From Methanoculleus frigidifontis (GTDB taxonomy: Archaea > Halobacteriota > Methanomicrobia > Methanomicrobiales > Methanoculleaceae), in contig NZ_VCYH01000002.1 in NCBI RefSeq assembly GCF_030464345.1, positions 124,001 through 188,000 on the forward strand: a stretch of 64,000 bases of DNA, given 5' to 3'. Below the pieces are notes generated by a model. That model saw only the letters and a list, made by a program, of their open reading frames with translations, was not told the DNA's origin and searched no databases. This document shows positions 28,353 through 38,583 of the stretch, one piece after another (position 1 is the first letter of the stretch; each line of letters starts with the position of its first letter). The position numbers were made by a program, and so were the translations under genes.

Positions 28353-30950
28353 ATGTCGTCGTCACATCAAATACCAAAAACCTACGATTTTGAAGAGGTT
28401 GAAAGCCGCTGGCAGGGTTCCTGGCGGGACGAGGACAACTATTTCAACCCCGCCTCAAAGAAACCTCGTTTCATCATCGATACGCCGCCGCCCTACCCCA
28501 CCGGCAACTTCCATATCGGAAACGCACTCAACTGGTGCTACATCGACTTCATCGCCCGGTACAGGCGGATGCGCGGATTCAACGTGATGTTCCCGCAGGG
28601 CTGGGACTGCCACGGCCTCCCGACCGAGGTGAAGGTCGAGGAGACATACGGCATCACCAAGAACGACGTCCCCCGGGAGGAGTTTCGCACCATGTGCCGC
28701 GAGCTCACCCTCGGCAATATTGCAAAGATGCGCAGAACGATGCGCCGCCTCGGGTTCTCCGTCGACTGGAGCAACGAGTACATCACCATGCTCCCGGAGT
28801 ACTTCGGCAAGACCCAGCGGTCGTTCCTCCAGATGCTCAGAGCCGGCGACATCTACCAGAGCGAGCACCCGGTGAACTTCTGCACCCGCTGCGAGACCGC
28901 CATCGCATTTGCGGAGGTCGCATACGAACCGCGCACGACGAAACTCAACTACTTCGACTTCGACGGCATCGAGATCGCGACCACCCGCCCCGAACTCCTG
29001 GCCGCATGCGTGGCGGTTGCGGTGCATCCCGAGGACGAACGCTACACGGCCATGACGGGCAGGAGGCTGGAAGTGCCCCTCTTCGGCCATGCCGTCCCGA
29101 TCATCGAGGACGCAGCCGTCGACCCCGCTTTCGGCAGCGGTGCGGTGATGATCTGTACGTTCGGCGACAAGATGGACGTGCACTGGTGGAAGCAGCACGA
29201 TCTCGATCTCCGGAAAGCCATCGACCGGCAGGGGATCATGACGGATACCGCCGGCCGCTACGCAGGCATGAACGCTGCCGGGTGCCGGGAAGCCATTCTC
29301 CGCGACATGGAAGATGCGGGCATCCTGATCCGGCAGGAGGAACTCGAGCAGAGGGTCGGAACCTGCTGGCGGTGCAAGACGCCGATCGAGATCCTCTCCG
29401 AGCGGCAGTGGTTTGTGAAGATCCATCAGGACGATATCCTGAAGGCCGCCCGCGCGGTCCGCTGGACGCCCGAGCATATGTTCACCCGGATGGAGAACTG
29501 GGCAGGGCAGATGGAGTGGGACTGGTGCATCTCCCGCCAGCGGATCTTCGCAACCCCCATTCCGGTCTGGTTCTGCCGCTCCTGCGGCGAGCAAGTCCTG
29601 CCGGCCGAGGAAGACCTCCCCATCGACCCGACCGTCGATACGCCGAAAGAGCCCTGCCCCCGCTGCGGCGGGACCGATTTCGAGGGTGAGGAGGATGTGC
29701 TGGACACCTGGATGGACTCGTCGATCTCGGTGCTGAACGTCACCGGGTGGAACGGCGGAACCACGCCTCCGGCCCTCTTCCCCGCGCAGATCCGGCCCCA
29801 GGGCCACGACATCATCAGGACGTGGGCGTTCTACACGATCCTCCGGGCGAACGCTCTCGTCGGCGGCCATCCGTGGGACGAGATCCTGGTCAACGGGATG
29901 GTGCTCGGCGAGGACGGGTTCAAGATGAGCAAGTCCAGAGACAATATCATCTCCCCCGAGGCGATCGTGAGCGAGTACGGTGCCGACGCCCTCCGCCAGT
30001 GGGGTGCCGGCGGCGCGGCGACCGGCTCGGATATTATGTTCAACTGGAACGACGTCGTCGCCGCGTCCCGGTTCCAGACGAAACTCTGGAACATCGTCAG
30101 GTTCGTCCTCGGCCGCCTGGAGAAGGACGGCGGGAGCGAGGCGGCGGCGGTCACCGAGGTCGCCGACCGCTGGCTGCTCGACCGGCTCTCGGAGACCGTG
30201 GCTGAGGTCACGGCGGCGATGGAGGGCTACCAGTTCGACCGCGCGCTCCGGGCGATCCGCGAGTTCGCCTGGAACACCCTCGCCGACGACTATATCGAAC
30301 TCGCCAAGGGACGCCTCTACGGCGACGATGAGGGCAGGAGCAGCGCCGCGTCCGCACTCAGAATAACCATCGACGCACTCTGCCGCATGCTCGCACCCAT
30401 CATCCCGCACTTCGCGGCGGAGTGCTACTACCACCTCACCGGGTCGGACGTCCACACACGGCCGTGGCCGGAGTTCTCCTGCGTCGACGCCGAAGCCCGG
30501 CGGCAGGGCGACCTCGTGGTGCAGATGGTTGCAGAGCTCCGGCGCTACAAACACGATGCAGGGATGGCGCTGAACGCACCGCTCGGGCAGGTGAAGATCT
30601 ACGCCCCCGAACCGGTCGACGATGCCGGCGACGCCGGGCGGGCGCTGAACGCGGACCTCCGCTGGAGCGCGGAGACGCCGGACCTCGAGCAGTACGTCAG
30701 CGACGTCGAGTTCAATATGGCGGTCGTCGGCCCCGCGCTCCGCAAGCAGGCGAAGGCGTTCATGGACGCCGTCCGGGCGCTGCCGCCCGAGCAGCTGACA
30801 AACCCGCCGCGGGCAGTCTCTGCCGGCGGAGAAGAGATCCCGGTGCCGGAGAATGCGTTCTCACCGAAGATGGCCTACCGGGTGGCAGGAGAAGAGGTGG
30901 ACGTCCTCACGGTCGGCGACGTCATCGTGACGATCGGGCACACCGCCTGA
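28353..30950 (+). CDS. valS: Valyl-tRNA synthetase
   Basis: An 865-residue class I synthetase. Motifs are HIGN at 54-57, [18 protein letters not shown], and KMSKS at 524-528. The archaeal ValRS zinc/edit region [21 protein letters not shown] is present, as is [24 protein letters not shown] considered isoleucyl-tRNA synthetase because the families are close. The GLPTE (not GLPIE) sequence, the RQWFVKI region and the length near 870 rather than above 1000 favour ValRS. The start MSSSHQ at 28353 is chosen downstream of the TATA box. It charges tRNA-Val. Its 3' end overlaps the convergent tmk by 29 bp. Confidence 0.93.
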   Translation: MSSSHQIPKTYDFEEVESRWQGSWRDEDNYFNPASKKPRFIIDTPPPYPTGNFHIGNALNWCYIDFIARYRRMRGFNVMFPQGWDCHGLPTEVKVEETYGITKNDVPREEFRTMCRELTLGNIAKMRRTMRRLGFSVDWSNEYITMLPEYFGKTQRSFLQMLRAGDIYQSEHPVNFCTRCETAIAFAEVAYEPRTTKLNYFDFDGIEIATTRPELLAACVAVAVHPEDERYTAMTGRRLEVPLFGHAVPIIEDAAVDPAFGSGAVMICTFGDKMDVHWWKQHDLDLRKAIDRQGIMTDTAGRYAGMNAAGCREAILRDMEDAGILIRQEELEQRVGTCWRCKTPIEILSERQWFVKIHQDDILKAARAVRWTPEHMFTRMENWAGQMEWDWCISRQRIFATPIPVWFCRSCGEQVLPAEEDLPIDPTVDTPKEPCPRCGGTDFEGEEDVLDTWMDSSISVLNVTGWNGGTTPPALFPAQIRPQGHDIIRTWAFYTILRANALVGGHPWDEILVNGMVLGEDGFKMSKSRDNIISPEAIVSEYGADALRQWGAGGAATGSDIMFNWNDVVAASRFQTKLWNIVRFVLGRLEKDGGSEAAAVTEVADRWLLDRLSETVAEVTAAMEGYQFDRALRAIREFAWNTLADDYIELAKGRLYGDDEGRSSAASALRITIDALCRMLAPIIPHFAAECYYHLTGSDVHTRPWPEFSCVDAEARRQGDLVVQMVAELRRYKHDAGMALNAPLGQVKIYAPEPVDDAGDAGRALNADLRWSAETPDLEQYVSDVEFNMAVVGPALRKQAKAFMDAVRALPPEQLTNPPRAVSAGGEEIPVPENAFSPKMAYRVAGEEVDVLTVGDVIVTIGHTA

Positions 30951-31521
30951 TCTCGTCCGCCACAAACCCGAATATCTCCTCTTTTTCAAGCAGCGCATCG
31001 ACGAGGACGAATCGGGACGGATCGGCCGCCGCCAGGTCAAGATAGTTCTTCTGCACCGCTTCAAGGATCGTGGCCTCCTCGAAGTACTCCTGTTTTTTCG
31101 CGGCTATCCGCCGGAGCGCCTCCTCGACCGGGAGGACGAAGAGGAACGTTCTGCCCGGGCGGATCGACCAGCCGTCGTGCATCTGCCGGAGCCAGCCGAG
31201 GGGGTCGGGGAGCAGGCCGGCGAGGACGACCGGCTGGTAGGCGAACCTGCTGTCCGAGTAGCGGTCCGAGATGACGATCCGACCCTCCCCGAGGGCGGGG
31301 CGGATCACGGTATCGATATGCGCCGCATGGTCGGCGACGAAGAGCAGCGCTTCGGCGATCGGATCCATCCGCTCCGCGACCGCCCGCCGCACCGCATCCC
31401 CGATCCAGGTGGCGCCGGGTTCGCGGGTGAAGACCGGATCGAGGTCGGCGAGCGCTTCGTGCAGGGCGGCGTGCAGCGTGCTCTTCCCGCTGCCGTCGAT
31501 CCCCTCGAGGGTGATCAGCAC
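30922..31521 (-). CDS. tmk: Thymidylate kinase
   Basis: A 199-residue P-loop kinase phosphorylating dTMP to dTDP. It starts at GTG 31521, within the stop of the upstream gene, giving [15 protein letters not shown] with Walker A at residues 7-15. The DR(Y/F) dTMP-binding motif is [13 protein letters not shown], and a lid region with [13 protein letters not shown] follows. Length is typical. It is translationally coupled to the HisA/HisF-like gene. Confidence 0.9.
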   Translation of the reverse strand: MLITLEGIDGSGKSTLHAALHEALADLDPVFTREPGATWIGDAVRRAVAERMDPIAEALLFVADHAAHIDTVIRPALGEGRIVISDRYSDSRFAYQPVVLAGLLPDPLGWLRQMHDGWSIRPGRTFLFVLPVEEALRRIAAKKQEYFEEATILEAVQKNYLDLAAADPSRFVLVDALLEKEEIFGFVADEIRRCARSSR

Positions 31522-32195
31522 GGCCGCCCCTCCCGGATCCACGCGAGCGGGATGGCGCCGCGATGCACGGCGGTGGCGACGATTGCGCCGTCGAACCCGA
31601 CGTCGGCGAGGAGGTGGATGTCGCCTGGGCCCGCCACCCCGCCGCCGTAGAAGAGGCGGCCGGGATACGCAGCCCGCATCGCTTCGAGATCGGTGCGGGT
31701 CAGGCCCGCTTCGGTGCCCACCGCGCCGATGTTGAGGATGATGCACCCCTCAAACGCCATCGACCCGACTTCGGCGAGCAGCCGGGCCGGCTCGATGCCC
31801 CACGGGATGACCGTGCCGCCCCGGATATCCACGCTCAGAAATCCACCCGGATAGGCGGCCAGATCCTCGACGGTGCGGGCGGCGGTCTCGGTGCCCACGA
31901 CCGGCGTCACGCCTGCAGGGTCGGCGCACTCCGCCGGTGACCTGCACCCCCGGTCGAGGTAGCAGCGCTCGACGAGCGCGGCGCACGTGCCGACCACGTC
32001 GTCCTGCGCAGCGCCGCCCCGGATCCGGTCGAGATCCGCAATATACAGGTATCGCGGCTGCATCCAGGAAACGTAGGGGACCGGTTCCGCCGACGGTGCA
32101 AGCCCCCACGTCAACGGCCGATACGTCTCCCGCTCACCTTTTCGCCCGTGTACAACCAGACCGCCTGCGAGATCGACTGCAAGAATCAGTTCCAT
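31515..32195 (-). CDS. HisA/HisF-family (beta/alpha)8 protein (TIGR00734-type)
   Basis: A 226-residue TIM barrel related to HisA and HisF: ELILAVDLAGGLVVHGRKGER at the first strand, YIADLDRIRGG near the phosphate site, and FYGGGVAGPGDIHLL at the last. It lacks the full set of HisA catalytic features and belongs to the hisA/hisF-related group of methanogens and relatives. ATG 32195 is used; an earlier start would reach into the promoter region. It is divergent from mfnB with only 44 bp between starts, which suggests a link to methanofuran or another C1 cofactor, but this is inferred. Confidence 0.8.
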   Translation of the reverse strand: MELILAVDLAGGLVVHGRKGERETYRPLTWGLAPSAEPVPYVSWMQPRYLYIADLDRIRGGAAQDDVVGTCAALVERCYLDRGCRSPAECADPAGVTPVVGTETAARTVEDLAAYPGGFLSVDIRGGTVIPWGIEPARLLAEVGSMAFEGCIILNIGAVGTEAGLTRTDLEAMRAAYPGRLFYGGGVAGPGDIHLLADVGFDGAIVATAVHRGAIPLAWIREGRPC

Positions 32196-32239
32196 GTCTT
32201 CAACGTAATCACTATTAGGCTGCAGGATCATTAATTTAT

Positions 32240-32929
32240 ATGCAATTACTCGTCAGTCCTAGCAGCATTGAGGAGGCGCGACACTCACTTTCCGCTGACA
32301 TCATCGATGTCAAGAAACCGTCCGAGGGATCGCTCGGTGCAAACTTCCCCTGGGTCATCCGGGAGGTCAAGCGGATAGCAGGGGACAAACCCGTCAGCGC
32401 TGCAATCGGGGACAATGAGTACAAACCAGGAACCGCAGCTCTTTCGGCGTACGGAGCCGCGTGTGCAGGTGCTGATTTTATCAAGGTCGGCCTGATGTTC
32501 GACGGTGAAGACCGCGCACGCGAGGTCATCGAGGCGGTAACCAGGGCCGTGAAGACTGATTTTCCGGAGAAATACGTGGTCATCGCCGCATACTCCGACT
32601 ACGAGCGGATGGGAACCATCTCGCCCTTCGCCATCAGCAGCCTTGTCGCAGACGCCGGTGCCGACGTCGCCATGATCGATACCGGGATCAAGGATGGAAT
32701 GAGTACCTTTACATTTATGGACGAAGAATCTCTCTCCCGGTTTACCCGGCAGAACCGGGAGCTCGGGCTGAAGACCGCCCTTGCCGGTTCGTTGCAGTTT
32801 GAAGACCTTGACGCCCTAAAACGCATTGACCCGGAGATCATCGGTGTCCGGGGCATGGTCTGCGGAGGAGATCGGTTATGCTCCATCCAGGCAGACCTCG
32901 TCGATAAGGCGATGAAGATGATCGGGTGA
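32240..32929 (+). CDS. mfnB: (5-Formylfuran-3-yl)methyl phosphate synthase
   Basis: A 229-residue TIM-barrel enzyme (formerly DUF556) that condenses two glyceraldehyde-3-phosphate molecules to the furan precursor of methanofuran, the C1 carrier of methanogenesis. Characteristic segments are [46 protein letters not shown] and GADFIKVGL. The length matches the family. It is followed after three bases by guaB. Its presence is strong evidence that the organism is a methanogen. Confidence 0.95.
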   Translation: MQLLVSPSSIEEARHSLSADIIDVKKPSEGSLGANFPWVIREVKRIAGDKPVSAAIGDNEYKPGTAALSAYGAACAGADFIKVGLMFDGEDRAREVIEAVTRAVKTDFPEKYVVIAAYSDYERMGTISPFAISSLVADAGADVAMIDTGIKDGMSTFTFMDEESLSRFTRQNRELGLKTALAGSLQFEDLDALKRIDPEIIGVRGMVCGGDRLCSIQADLVDKAMKMIG

Positions 32930-32932
32930 ATT

Positions 32933-34399
32933 ATGTACCCTGAAAAAATGAAGATGGAGACGGCATACACCTTCGATGATGTACTCCTGGAACCCGCGGA
33001 GTCGTATACCGAGCCTGACGAAGCGGATGTGAGAACCAGGTTCTCAAGGAATATTCCCCTGACCATCCCGCTTGTCAGCGCAGCGATGGATACGGTGACC
33101 GAGGCGCGGATGGCGATCACCATGGCACGGGAGGGCGGTATCGGCGTGATTCACCGGAACATGACCGCCGAGCACGAGGCCGAGGAAGTACGGCTCGCCA
33201 AACAGGCCGAGGACCTGATCGAACGCGAGGTTCTCACGGTAAATCCGGAAGCAACGGTCGCAGACGTCGAACGCCTGATGCGGCAGTACGGTATCGGCGG
33301 CGTTCCGGTCGTCGACGAAGGGAAGATCATCGGTATCGTGAGCCGCCGCGACATCAGGGCGATCCTCCCGCGCCGCGCGGATGCCCGGGCCACCGACTTC
33401 ATGACAAAGCAGCCCATCACCGCGAAGGACGACATCACGATGGAGGCGGCGCTCGAGATCATGTACACGAGCAAGATCGAACGCCTGCCGATCGTGGACG
33501 ATGCGGGCATCCTGATCGGGATCATTACCATGCGCGACGTCCTCGAGAAGCGCCAGTTCCCCCACGCAAACCGCGATGAGAACGGCCGGCTGCGGGTCGC
33601 AGCAGCGGTCGGGCCGTACGACTTTGGCCGCGCCATGCTGCTCGCCGAGAGCGGCGCCGACGCCCTCGTCGTCGACTGTGCGCACGGGCACAACATGAGG
33701 GTCGTCCAGGCGGTCAAGGATATCAAGGGAAGCGTCGGGGTCGACGTGGTCGCCGGCAACATCGCAACGAAAAAGGCTGCAGAAGCCCTCGCGGGAACGG
33801 TCGACGGGCTGAAGGTCGGCATCGGTCCCGGTTCCATCTGCACCACGCGTATCGTCGCCGGTGTCGGCGTGCCCCAGGTCACCGCCATTGCGAACGTCGC
33901 CGAGGTCGCGCACCCGGCCGACGTGCCGGTGATCGCCGACGGCGGCATCAGGTTCAGCGGCGATATCGCCAAGGCGATTGCGGCGGGCGCCGACTGTATC
34001 ATGGCAGGGAGTCTCTTTGCCGGCACCGACGAGGCGCCGGGGCGCGTGACCACGATCAAGGGGCGCCGGTACAAACAGTACCGGGGCATGGGCTCCCTCG
34101 GCGTGATGAGCAGCGGCGAGTCGAGCGACCGCTACTTCCAGAAGAAAGAGATCGGGCGGACGAAGTTCGTCCCGGAAGGCGTCGAGGGCGTCACCCCGTA
34201 CGTCGGCCACGTATCGGACGTCATCTACCAGCTGGTCGGCGGGCTGAAATCCGCGATGGGCTACACGGGATCTGCAACGATCGACGACCTGAAACGGAAC
34301 GGCAGGTTCGTCCGGATCACCGCCGCGGGCTATGGCGAGAGCCACCCGCATAACATCATGATCACCGATGAGGCACCGAATTACCGCCTCTTCGAGTGA
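32933..34399 (+). CDS. guaB: IMP dehydrogenase
   Basis: A 488-residue enzyme oxidising IMP to XMP, the committed step to GMP. A (beta/alpha)8 catalytic domain is split by a Bateman module with two CBS domains (roughly residues 95-210: [26 protein letters not shown]). The active-site loop is [13 protein letters not shown] with C303 as nucleophile. The flap begins [10 protein letters not shown]. The translated start at 32933 gives a short MYPEKMKME lead; ATG codons 6 or 8 are alternatives. Confidence 0.95.
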   Translation: MYPEKMKMETAYTFDDVLLEPAESYTEPDEADVRTRFSRNIPLTIPLVSAAMDTVTEARMAITMAREGGIGVIHRNMTAEHEAEEVRLAKQAEDLIEREVLTVNPEATVADVERLMRQYGIGGVPVVDEGKIIGIVSRRDIRAILPRRADARATDFMTKQPITAKDDITMEAALEIMYTSKIERLPIVDDAGILIGIITMRDVLEKRQFPHANRDENGRLRVAAAVGPYDFGRAMLLAESGADALVVDCAHGHNMRVVQAVKDIKGSVGVDVVAGNIATKKAAEALAGTVDGLKVGIGPGSICTTRIVAGVGVPQVTAIANVAEVAHPADVPVIADGGIRFSGDIAKAIAAGADCIMAGSLFAGTDEAPGRVTTIKGRRYKQYRGMGSLGVMSSGESSDRYFQKKEIGRTKFVPEGVEGVTPYVGHVSDVIYQLVGGLKSAMGYTGSATIDDLKRNGRFVRITAAGYGESHPHNIMITDEAPNYRLFE

Positions 34400-34402
34400 T
34401 CC

Positions 34403-34410
34403 ATTTATAT
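34403..34410 (+). promoter_or_regulatory. TATA box for the HTH regulator
   Basis: ATTTATAT, centred about 30 bp before ATG 34437, predicting a leaderless mRNA. Confidence 0.5.
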
Positions 34411-34436
34411 TCCCGAATCACTAACATAAAGTAAAG

Positions 34437-35063
34437 ATGCTCGAGGGCAGTGAGGTTTCCCGCCTTCTTGATATCCTGGGAAACCGGAACCGAAGACGAA
34501 TCATTGCGCTGCTGCGCCAGAAACCCTGCTTTGTGACTGAAATATCAGATCGGCTCGTACTCAGTCCCAAAGCGGTGATCGAACACCTGCAGCTGATGGA
34601 GCGTGAGCAGCTGCTCATATCGTGTCAGGATGAACGCAGGCGAAAGTATTACTACCTCTCGCAGGACATCAATGTCAGCATACACCTGCTGCACCAGCAG
34701 GACAGGGTAACACCGCCCGCATCGGAAGTAGACCAGGCGACGGCATTCATCAGATCCCTTCTCCTCTTCAGGAGGCTGATCCGGGCACGCGATGAACTTG
34801 TGAGCAACCTCGAACACCTGGAGCAGGACATCGAGGCAAAGGTGAATGTAATTCTCCAAGCAGGAGGCGGGCTGCTGTCGGGCGAGAAGGAGCTCGACGT
34901 CATGCTCGCGCTCGCTCACTACAATTTAACCCTGGAGGAACTTGAGGAACTGACGAATCTGCCCGCAGCGGAGATACGCAGCATACTGATTGCCCTCATC
35001 GAAAAGGGGCTCGTTGAGCAGACCAACACAGAATACATGATACGTGGTGTACATGGCGAATAA
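34437..35063 (+). CDS. ArsR-like winged-helix transcription regulator
   Basis: A 208-residue protein. Residues 8-75 form a winged helix: LLDILGNRNRRRIIALLRQKPCFVTEISDRL with recognition helix LSPKAVIEHLQLM, then the wing DERRRKYYYLSQ. A central helical region (FIRSLLLFRRLIRARDELVSNLEHL) probably dimerises. The C-terminal part (YNLTLEELEELTNLPAAEIRSILIALIEKGLVEQ) reads as a second winged helix. It overlaps the next gene by 11 bp. The effector is unknown, with no cysteine metal site seen. Confidence 0.82.
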   Translation: MLEGSEVSRLLDILGNRNRRRIIALLRQKPCFVTEISDRLVLSPKAVIEHLQLMEREQLLISCQDERRRKYYYLSQDINVSIHLLHQQDRVTPPASEVDQATAFIRSLLLFRRLIRARDELVSNLEHLEQDIEAKVNVILQAGGGLLSGEKELDVMLALAHYNLTLEELEELTNLPAAEIRSILIALIEKGLVEQTNTEYMIRGVHGE

Positions 35064-35472
35064 TCCCTACGACGAAATGTTCCGCAACATTGCACGGCTG
35101 ATGGAAAAACTGTTAAACGACATGCCTGCGGAAGATGCGCGGGTGATCGGGTTCACCATCGTCGCAGGTCCTGGCGGCGCGGCGCCTCCCTTCGATCTCG
35201 ACGACGTTGACACCGAGGAGCCCGAGGTTGAGGTGATCGAAGACGATACCTGCATCTTCATCACCGCACAGGTGGACGCACGCGCCGCTGCGACCGGCGC
35301 ACCGTATGTGACGTTCGACAGCGATTCGGTGACCCTCTGCACCGGGGGCGGAGAAGAGACGGTCATCGAGCTCGAATGCGAGATCGACACCATCCACAGT
35401 TTCTACAACGTCCAGCACGGCGTGATCGACGCCACCTGCCGGAAGAAGCACGCATCCGGTGCGCGCACCTGA
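35053..35472 (+). CDS. Small acidic protein, possibly Hsp20/CS-like
   Basis: A 139-residue, very acidic protein with a helical start (NPYDEMFRNIARLMEKLLNDM), an acidic linker (DLDDVDTEEPEVEVIEDD) and a beta-rich part (TCIFITAQVDARAAATGAPYVTFD, DSVTLCTGGGEETVIELECEID). The order resembles archaeal Hsp20-like proteins with a short alpha-crystallin-type sandwich, but the usual C-terminal I-x-I is not clear. It starts within the HTH regulator gene and is probably co-regulated with it. Confidence 0.6.
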   Translation: MANNPYDEMFRNIARLMEKLLNDMPAEDARVIGFTIVAGPGGAAPPFDLDDVDTEEPEVEVIEDDTCIFITAQVDARAAATGAPYVTFDSDSVTLCTGGGEETVIELECEIDTIHSFYNVQHGVIDATCRKKHASGART

Positions 35473-35563
35473 CCGGGGCGTCTCCACCATCTCTTTTTCC
35501 TCCCGGTCTCACCGGGACGGTAGATTTGATATGCACCCGGGTGCCTACAACCGGTGATGGCGT

Positions 35564-36481
35564 ATGCCGGGGTATCAGGCACTGCATGAGAGCGGCGAAC
35601 TTGCGCGGCGCGCAGAACGTGCATATGCACTGCTCCGCGACTGCACGGTCTGCCCGCAGGAATGCCACGTCGACCGGCTCGCGGGGGAGACGGGCTTCTG
35701 CAGAAGCGGCAGCCTGCCGATCGTCTCGAGCTACGGCCCCCACTTCGGCGAAGAGCCTCCGCTCGTCGGCAGGAACGGTTCGGGCACCATCTTTTTTGCA
35801 CACTGCAACATGCGCTGCATCTTCTGCCAGAACTACGAGATAAGCCAGTGCAGAGGGGGAGCCGCGATCAGCTGCGAAGACCTGGCAGAAGTCATGCTCC
35901 AGATCGAGCGGCGGGGGTGCCACAACATCAACTTCGTCTCGCCCTCCCACTTCATCCCCCAGATCCTCCGCGCGGTCGATATCGCAGCGGCGCAGGGGCT
36001 CGGCATTCCTCTGGTCTACAATAGCGGCGGGTATGACTCCGCGGACTCACTGCGACTGCTGGACGGTGTCGTCGATATCTACATGCCCGACGCCAAGTAC
36101 GGCCGTGACGACGTTGCCCTCGCTCTCTCGAAGGCGCCGGACTACGTGGAGCGGATGCAGGCGGCGCTCCGCGAGATGCACCGGCAGGTCGGCGACCTCG
36201 TCGTCGAGGACGGCATCGCCGTGCGGGGGATGATCGTCCGGCACCTGGTCCTCCCCGAGAACCTTGCGAGCAGCGAGGTTGTGATGCGGTTCATCGCCGA
36301 AGAGCTCTCACGCGACTCCTATGTCAACGTCATGGCGCAGTACCGGCCGGCGTGGAAGGCGGCCGAAGGCGGGATGGAGCCGGCCTTCACGGCGCTGCAG
36401 CGCCCGATCACGGCTGCGGAGTACCGGTATGCGGTTCGGTGTGCGATGGAGTCCGGGCTGCACCGGGGATTCTTTCAGTAA
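35564..36481 (+). CDS. Radical SAM protein, PflA-like
   Basis: A 305-residue radical S-adenosylmethionine protein. The cluster motif CxxxCxxC is C81, C85, C88 in HCNMRCIFCQNYEIS. An N-terminal cysteine-rich segment (CTVCPQECHVDRLAGETGFC) may bind another cluster or zinc. The group is annotated as pyruvate formate-lyase-activating-enzyme-like and found as a single gene in many archaea. No glycyl-radical partner is near. The start ATG 35564 has GGTGATGG upstream. The role is unknown. Confidence 0.85.
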   Translation: MPGYQALHESGELARRAERAYALLRDCTVCPQECHVDRLAGETGFCRSGSLPIVSSYGPHFGEEPPLVGRNGSGTIFFAHCNMRCIFCQNYEISQCRGGAAISCEDLAEVMLQIERRGCHNINFVSPSHFIPQILRAVDIAAAQGLGIPLVYNSGGYDSADSLRLLDGVVDIYMPDAKYGRDDVALALSKAPDYVERMQAALREMHRQVGDLVVEDGIAVRGMIVRHLVLPENLASSEVVMRFIAEELSRDSYVNVMAQYRPAWKAAEGGMEPAFTALQRPITAAEYRYAVRCAMESGLHRGFFQ

Positions 36482-36911
36482 CGCCCACCCCTGCAGGCGC
36501 GGGGAGGCGGCGAGCGCAATTCCGCAGAGGAGAAGCGCCGTTGCCGGGGCAAGAACCGCCGGGAGCACTCCGCGCAGATACCCGAACGGCAGGCTGCAGG
36601 CATCGACGACGACCCTGAGCGGCCGGGGCGGGACCGGCGGCGATTCTGCACCTGAACGCTCCAGTGCGGGCAGCTCCGTATCCCCACTGAGCGGGATTGC
36701 GTTCTTTCGGCAGATTTGAACCCGTTCATCCGCCCGGGCGGATGCGACGGCACGGATGCTCCGCTGCACGACGGAAGGAGATCCTAATCCGGACATAAAA
36801 CACGGAACTGGCCGGAAACGTCCAATGAAGACCAAAATGAGGACGGAAACGGATACAGGCCTCGTGAGCGGCTCTCCGCCGGTTCGAACGGTGCATGCTC
36901 GGGGGGAGGTG
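36482..36911. other. Intergenic region without a supported gene
   Basis: 430 bp between the radical SAM gene and the convergent antiporter gene. A minus-strand frame through it contains a hydrophobic stretch (GVLPAVLAPATALLLCGIALA) that also lies antisense to the radical SAM gene; it has no TATA or ribosome-binding site and is not called. I see no repeat or RNA gene. Confidence 0.45.
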
Positions 36912-38192
36912 TTACTCGTGGTGAGGAGAAGCGCCCGCCTCGTCATGGCTCCGTTCGGCGCGACGGCCGTACAGAAGGGTGAGGGGCGTCGCCGTCAGGC
37001 CGTGCACCACGATGGACGCAGCGACAACGAGGCTGACGAGAGGCCAGAGCGTCGCAAGACCGGTTCTCCCGGCGGCGAAACCGGCATAGAATATGGCAGA
37101 GACTCCTATGGGTCCGAACCAGCCCATGAAGAGTGCATTGAGAACTCTATTTTCCTCCCAGAGAAGTGAGCGAAAGGAGAGGAGCATCGGCAGTCGCCTG
37201 AAGAGGAGGATGGTGACGACGAGGAGAGCAGCCGGCCACCCGAACGAGAGCCAGTCCTGCCAGGGAACGACGATGCCAAAGATGACGAACATGGGGACGA
37301 CCAGAAAATAATTGACTGCTTCGAGGATCTCCTTCGCCCGGGCTTCCTGCTCTTTCCCAGCCCCTGCTTCGAGAACTGCGCTGAAGACGATACCGGCGAC
37401 GAATACCCCGAAGATACCGTCGACATCCATCAGCCGGAGCGCACCCAGAGTTGCAAAGGCGAGGGCTATCGCATAGGCGAGAACCGAACGCCTTTCAATT
37501 GTTTTCCGAGTTTCAGCCCATAGGAGAAGCCTCCCCGCTCCGTAACCTATGAGGGCGCCGGAAAGTCCGGCCACGCCGACCTGCCAGAGCACGACGTAGA
37601 TCATGGCGTCGAGCAGTGCGGATGGGGCGACGTCCTGCACGATCAGAACGGAGAGGAGAACGAACAGGAACGCGAGGCCGTCGTTCGCCCCGGACTCCGA
37701 GGAGATCAGGTTTCGGAGACGATCGGGCAGATTGGATCGTGCTACATGCCCCGTCACAATGCTGGAGGCTACCAGCGGATCGGTGGGGGTGACGATGGCG
37801 CCGATGAGCAGGCACACAGGAAAAGGAAACCGGAGAAGAACGTATACGAGAATGGTGGTGGAAAGCCACATGATCAGCATCCCCGGCCCGAGGAGCGCGG
37901 CGAGTGGTCTTCGTTCACGGTGGAAAAAACCTCTCGGTATCCGGAAGGCAACGCCCATCAGCCCGATGCCGAGCGTCAGCCGTGCAGCCTCCTCCAGCAC
38001 CAGCGGCAGATCGACACCGGAAGGCAGACGGAAAAGCCCGAAGACGGCAGGTCCCATCAGAACGCCGATGAGAAATGCAAGAAGTGGCACGGGGATGTCC
38101 CAGCTTCTGAGCTGCCGGGAGACCAGTCCGGTGATGATGACAAAGCCGCCGACCACGACCAGGGCAAGGTTCAGCGTGAACAGAGGATCCAT
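36912..38192 (-). CDS. Cation:proton antiporter, NhaP/CPA1 type
   Basis: A 426-residue membrane protein with about 12-13 helices. CPA1 hallmarks are [14 protein letters not shown] (conserved acidic site on helix TM5) and [16 protein letters not shown] (the ND pair of TM6). It exchanges Na+ or K+ for protons at the cell membrane. ATG 38192 is chosen where the homologous hydrophobic N-terminus begins; the frame is open further upstream but that part does not resemble the family. The small gene at 38171-38380 lies just before it, overlapping by 22 bp. Confidence 0.88.
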   Translation of the reverse strand: MDPLFTLNLALVVVGGFVIITGLVSRQLRSWDIPVPLLAFLIGVLMGPAVFGLFRLPSGVDLPLVLEEAARLTLGIGLMGVAFRIPRGFFHRERRPLAALLGPGMLIMWLSTTILVYVLLRFPFPVCLLIGAIVTPTDPLVASSIVTGHVARSNLPDRLRNLISSESGANDGLAFLFVLLSVLIVQDVAPSALLDAMIYVVLWQVGVAGLSGALIGYGAGRLLLWAETRKTIERRSVLAYAIALAFATLGALRLMDVDGIFGVFVAGIVFSAVLEAGAGKEQEARAKEILEAVNYFLVVPMFVIFGIVVPWQDWLSFGWPAALLVVTILLFRRLPMLLSFRSLLWEENRVLNALFMGWFGPIGVSAIFYAGFAAGRTGLATLWPLVSLVVAASIVVHGLTATPLTLLYGRRAERSHDEAGASPHHE

Positions 38193-38380
38193 GCCGCACC
38201 GTCTCCCGAAATATCTCCGGATTCCGGCATCGCCGACGGCGACCGCGCAGGGAAGGAACCCGGAATGCCAATCCGTCCGGTAAAGCCTGTCCGGCCGGGG
38301 TAGAGGAGCGTCACCGCGACGAGGCTCCCGGATATGATGAGGATACGTGCGATCCGCATGTCCCCGGGAATTCCCGGCAT
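38171..38380 (-). CDS. Possible 69-residue single-helix membrane or secreted protein
   Basis: A minus-strand frame beginning [12 protein letters not shown], with one hydrophobic stretch ([16 protein letters not shown]), then a Gly/Pro/Ser-rich tail. A TATA-like GGATAAATACC on the same strand (38407-38415) is centred 31 bp before its ATG, the same spacing seen for other short genes in this window. Its end overlaps the antiporter start by 22 bp. This supports a real gene co-transcribed with the antiporter, but no homologue was recognised and chance is possible. Confidence 0.4.
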   Translation of the reverse strand: MPGIPGDMRIARILIISGSLVAVTLLYPGRTGFTGRIGIPGSFPARSPSAMPESGDISGDGAAWILCSR

Positions 38381-38583
38381 ATCGGGCAGTTCCTTCGCGA
38401 CCCGGGTATTTATCCTTTTCCGGGAGGGGTCGTTCCTTCGCGATTCCCAGTGCGCGAGGTTGTTCACACACCCCGGATCCGGCGCGTCGAGATCGTCGAA
38501 GTACGTCCATGCACGGGCTCTGCACCCGCCGCACCGCACCGACCACAAAACCGATAGTTCATCACCTCCCGGAACGGATCACC

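Noticed and set aside
28455-30554. 699-residue open frame on the minus strand opposite valS
   Set aside because: It lies wholly antisense to a clearly conserved synthetase; composition is His/Asp/Arg-rich without any motif, typical of antisense frames in GC-rich DNA.
28353-30950. Isoleucyl-tRNA synthetase as an identity for this gene
   Set aside because: GLPTE rather than GLPIE near HIGN, the RQWFVKI region and the length of 865 residues favour valyl-tRNA synthetase.
36308-36946. 212-residue minus-strand frame with a hydrophobic stretch
   Set aside because: It overlaps the radical SAM gene antisense, and no TATA or ribosome-binding site was seen at its possible starts. Kept out of the gene list.
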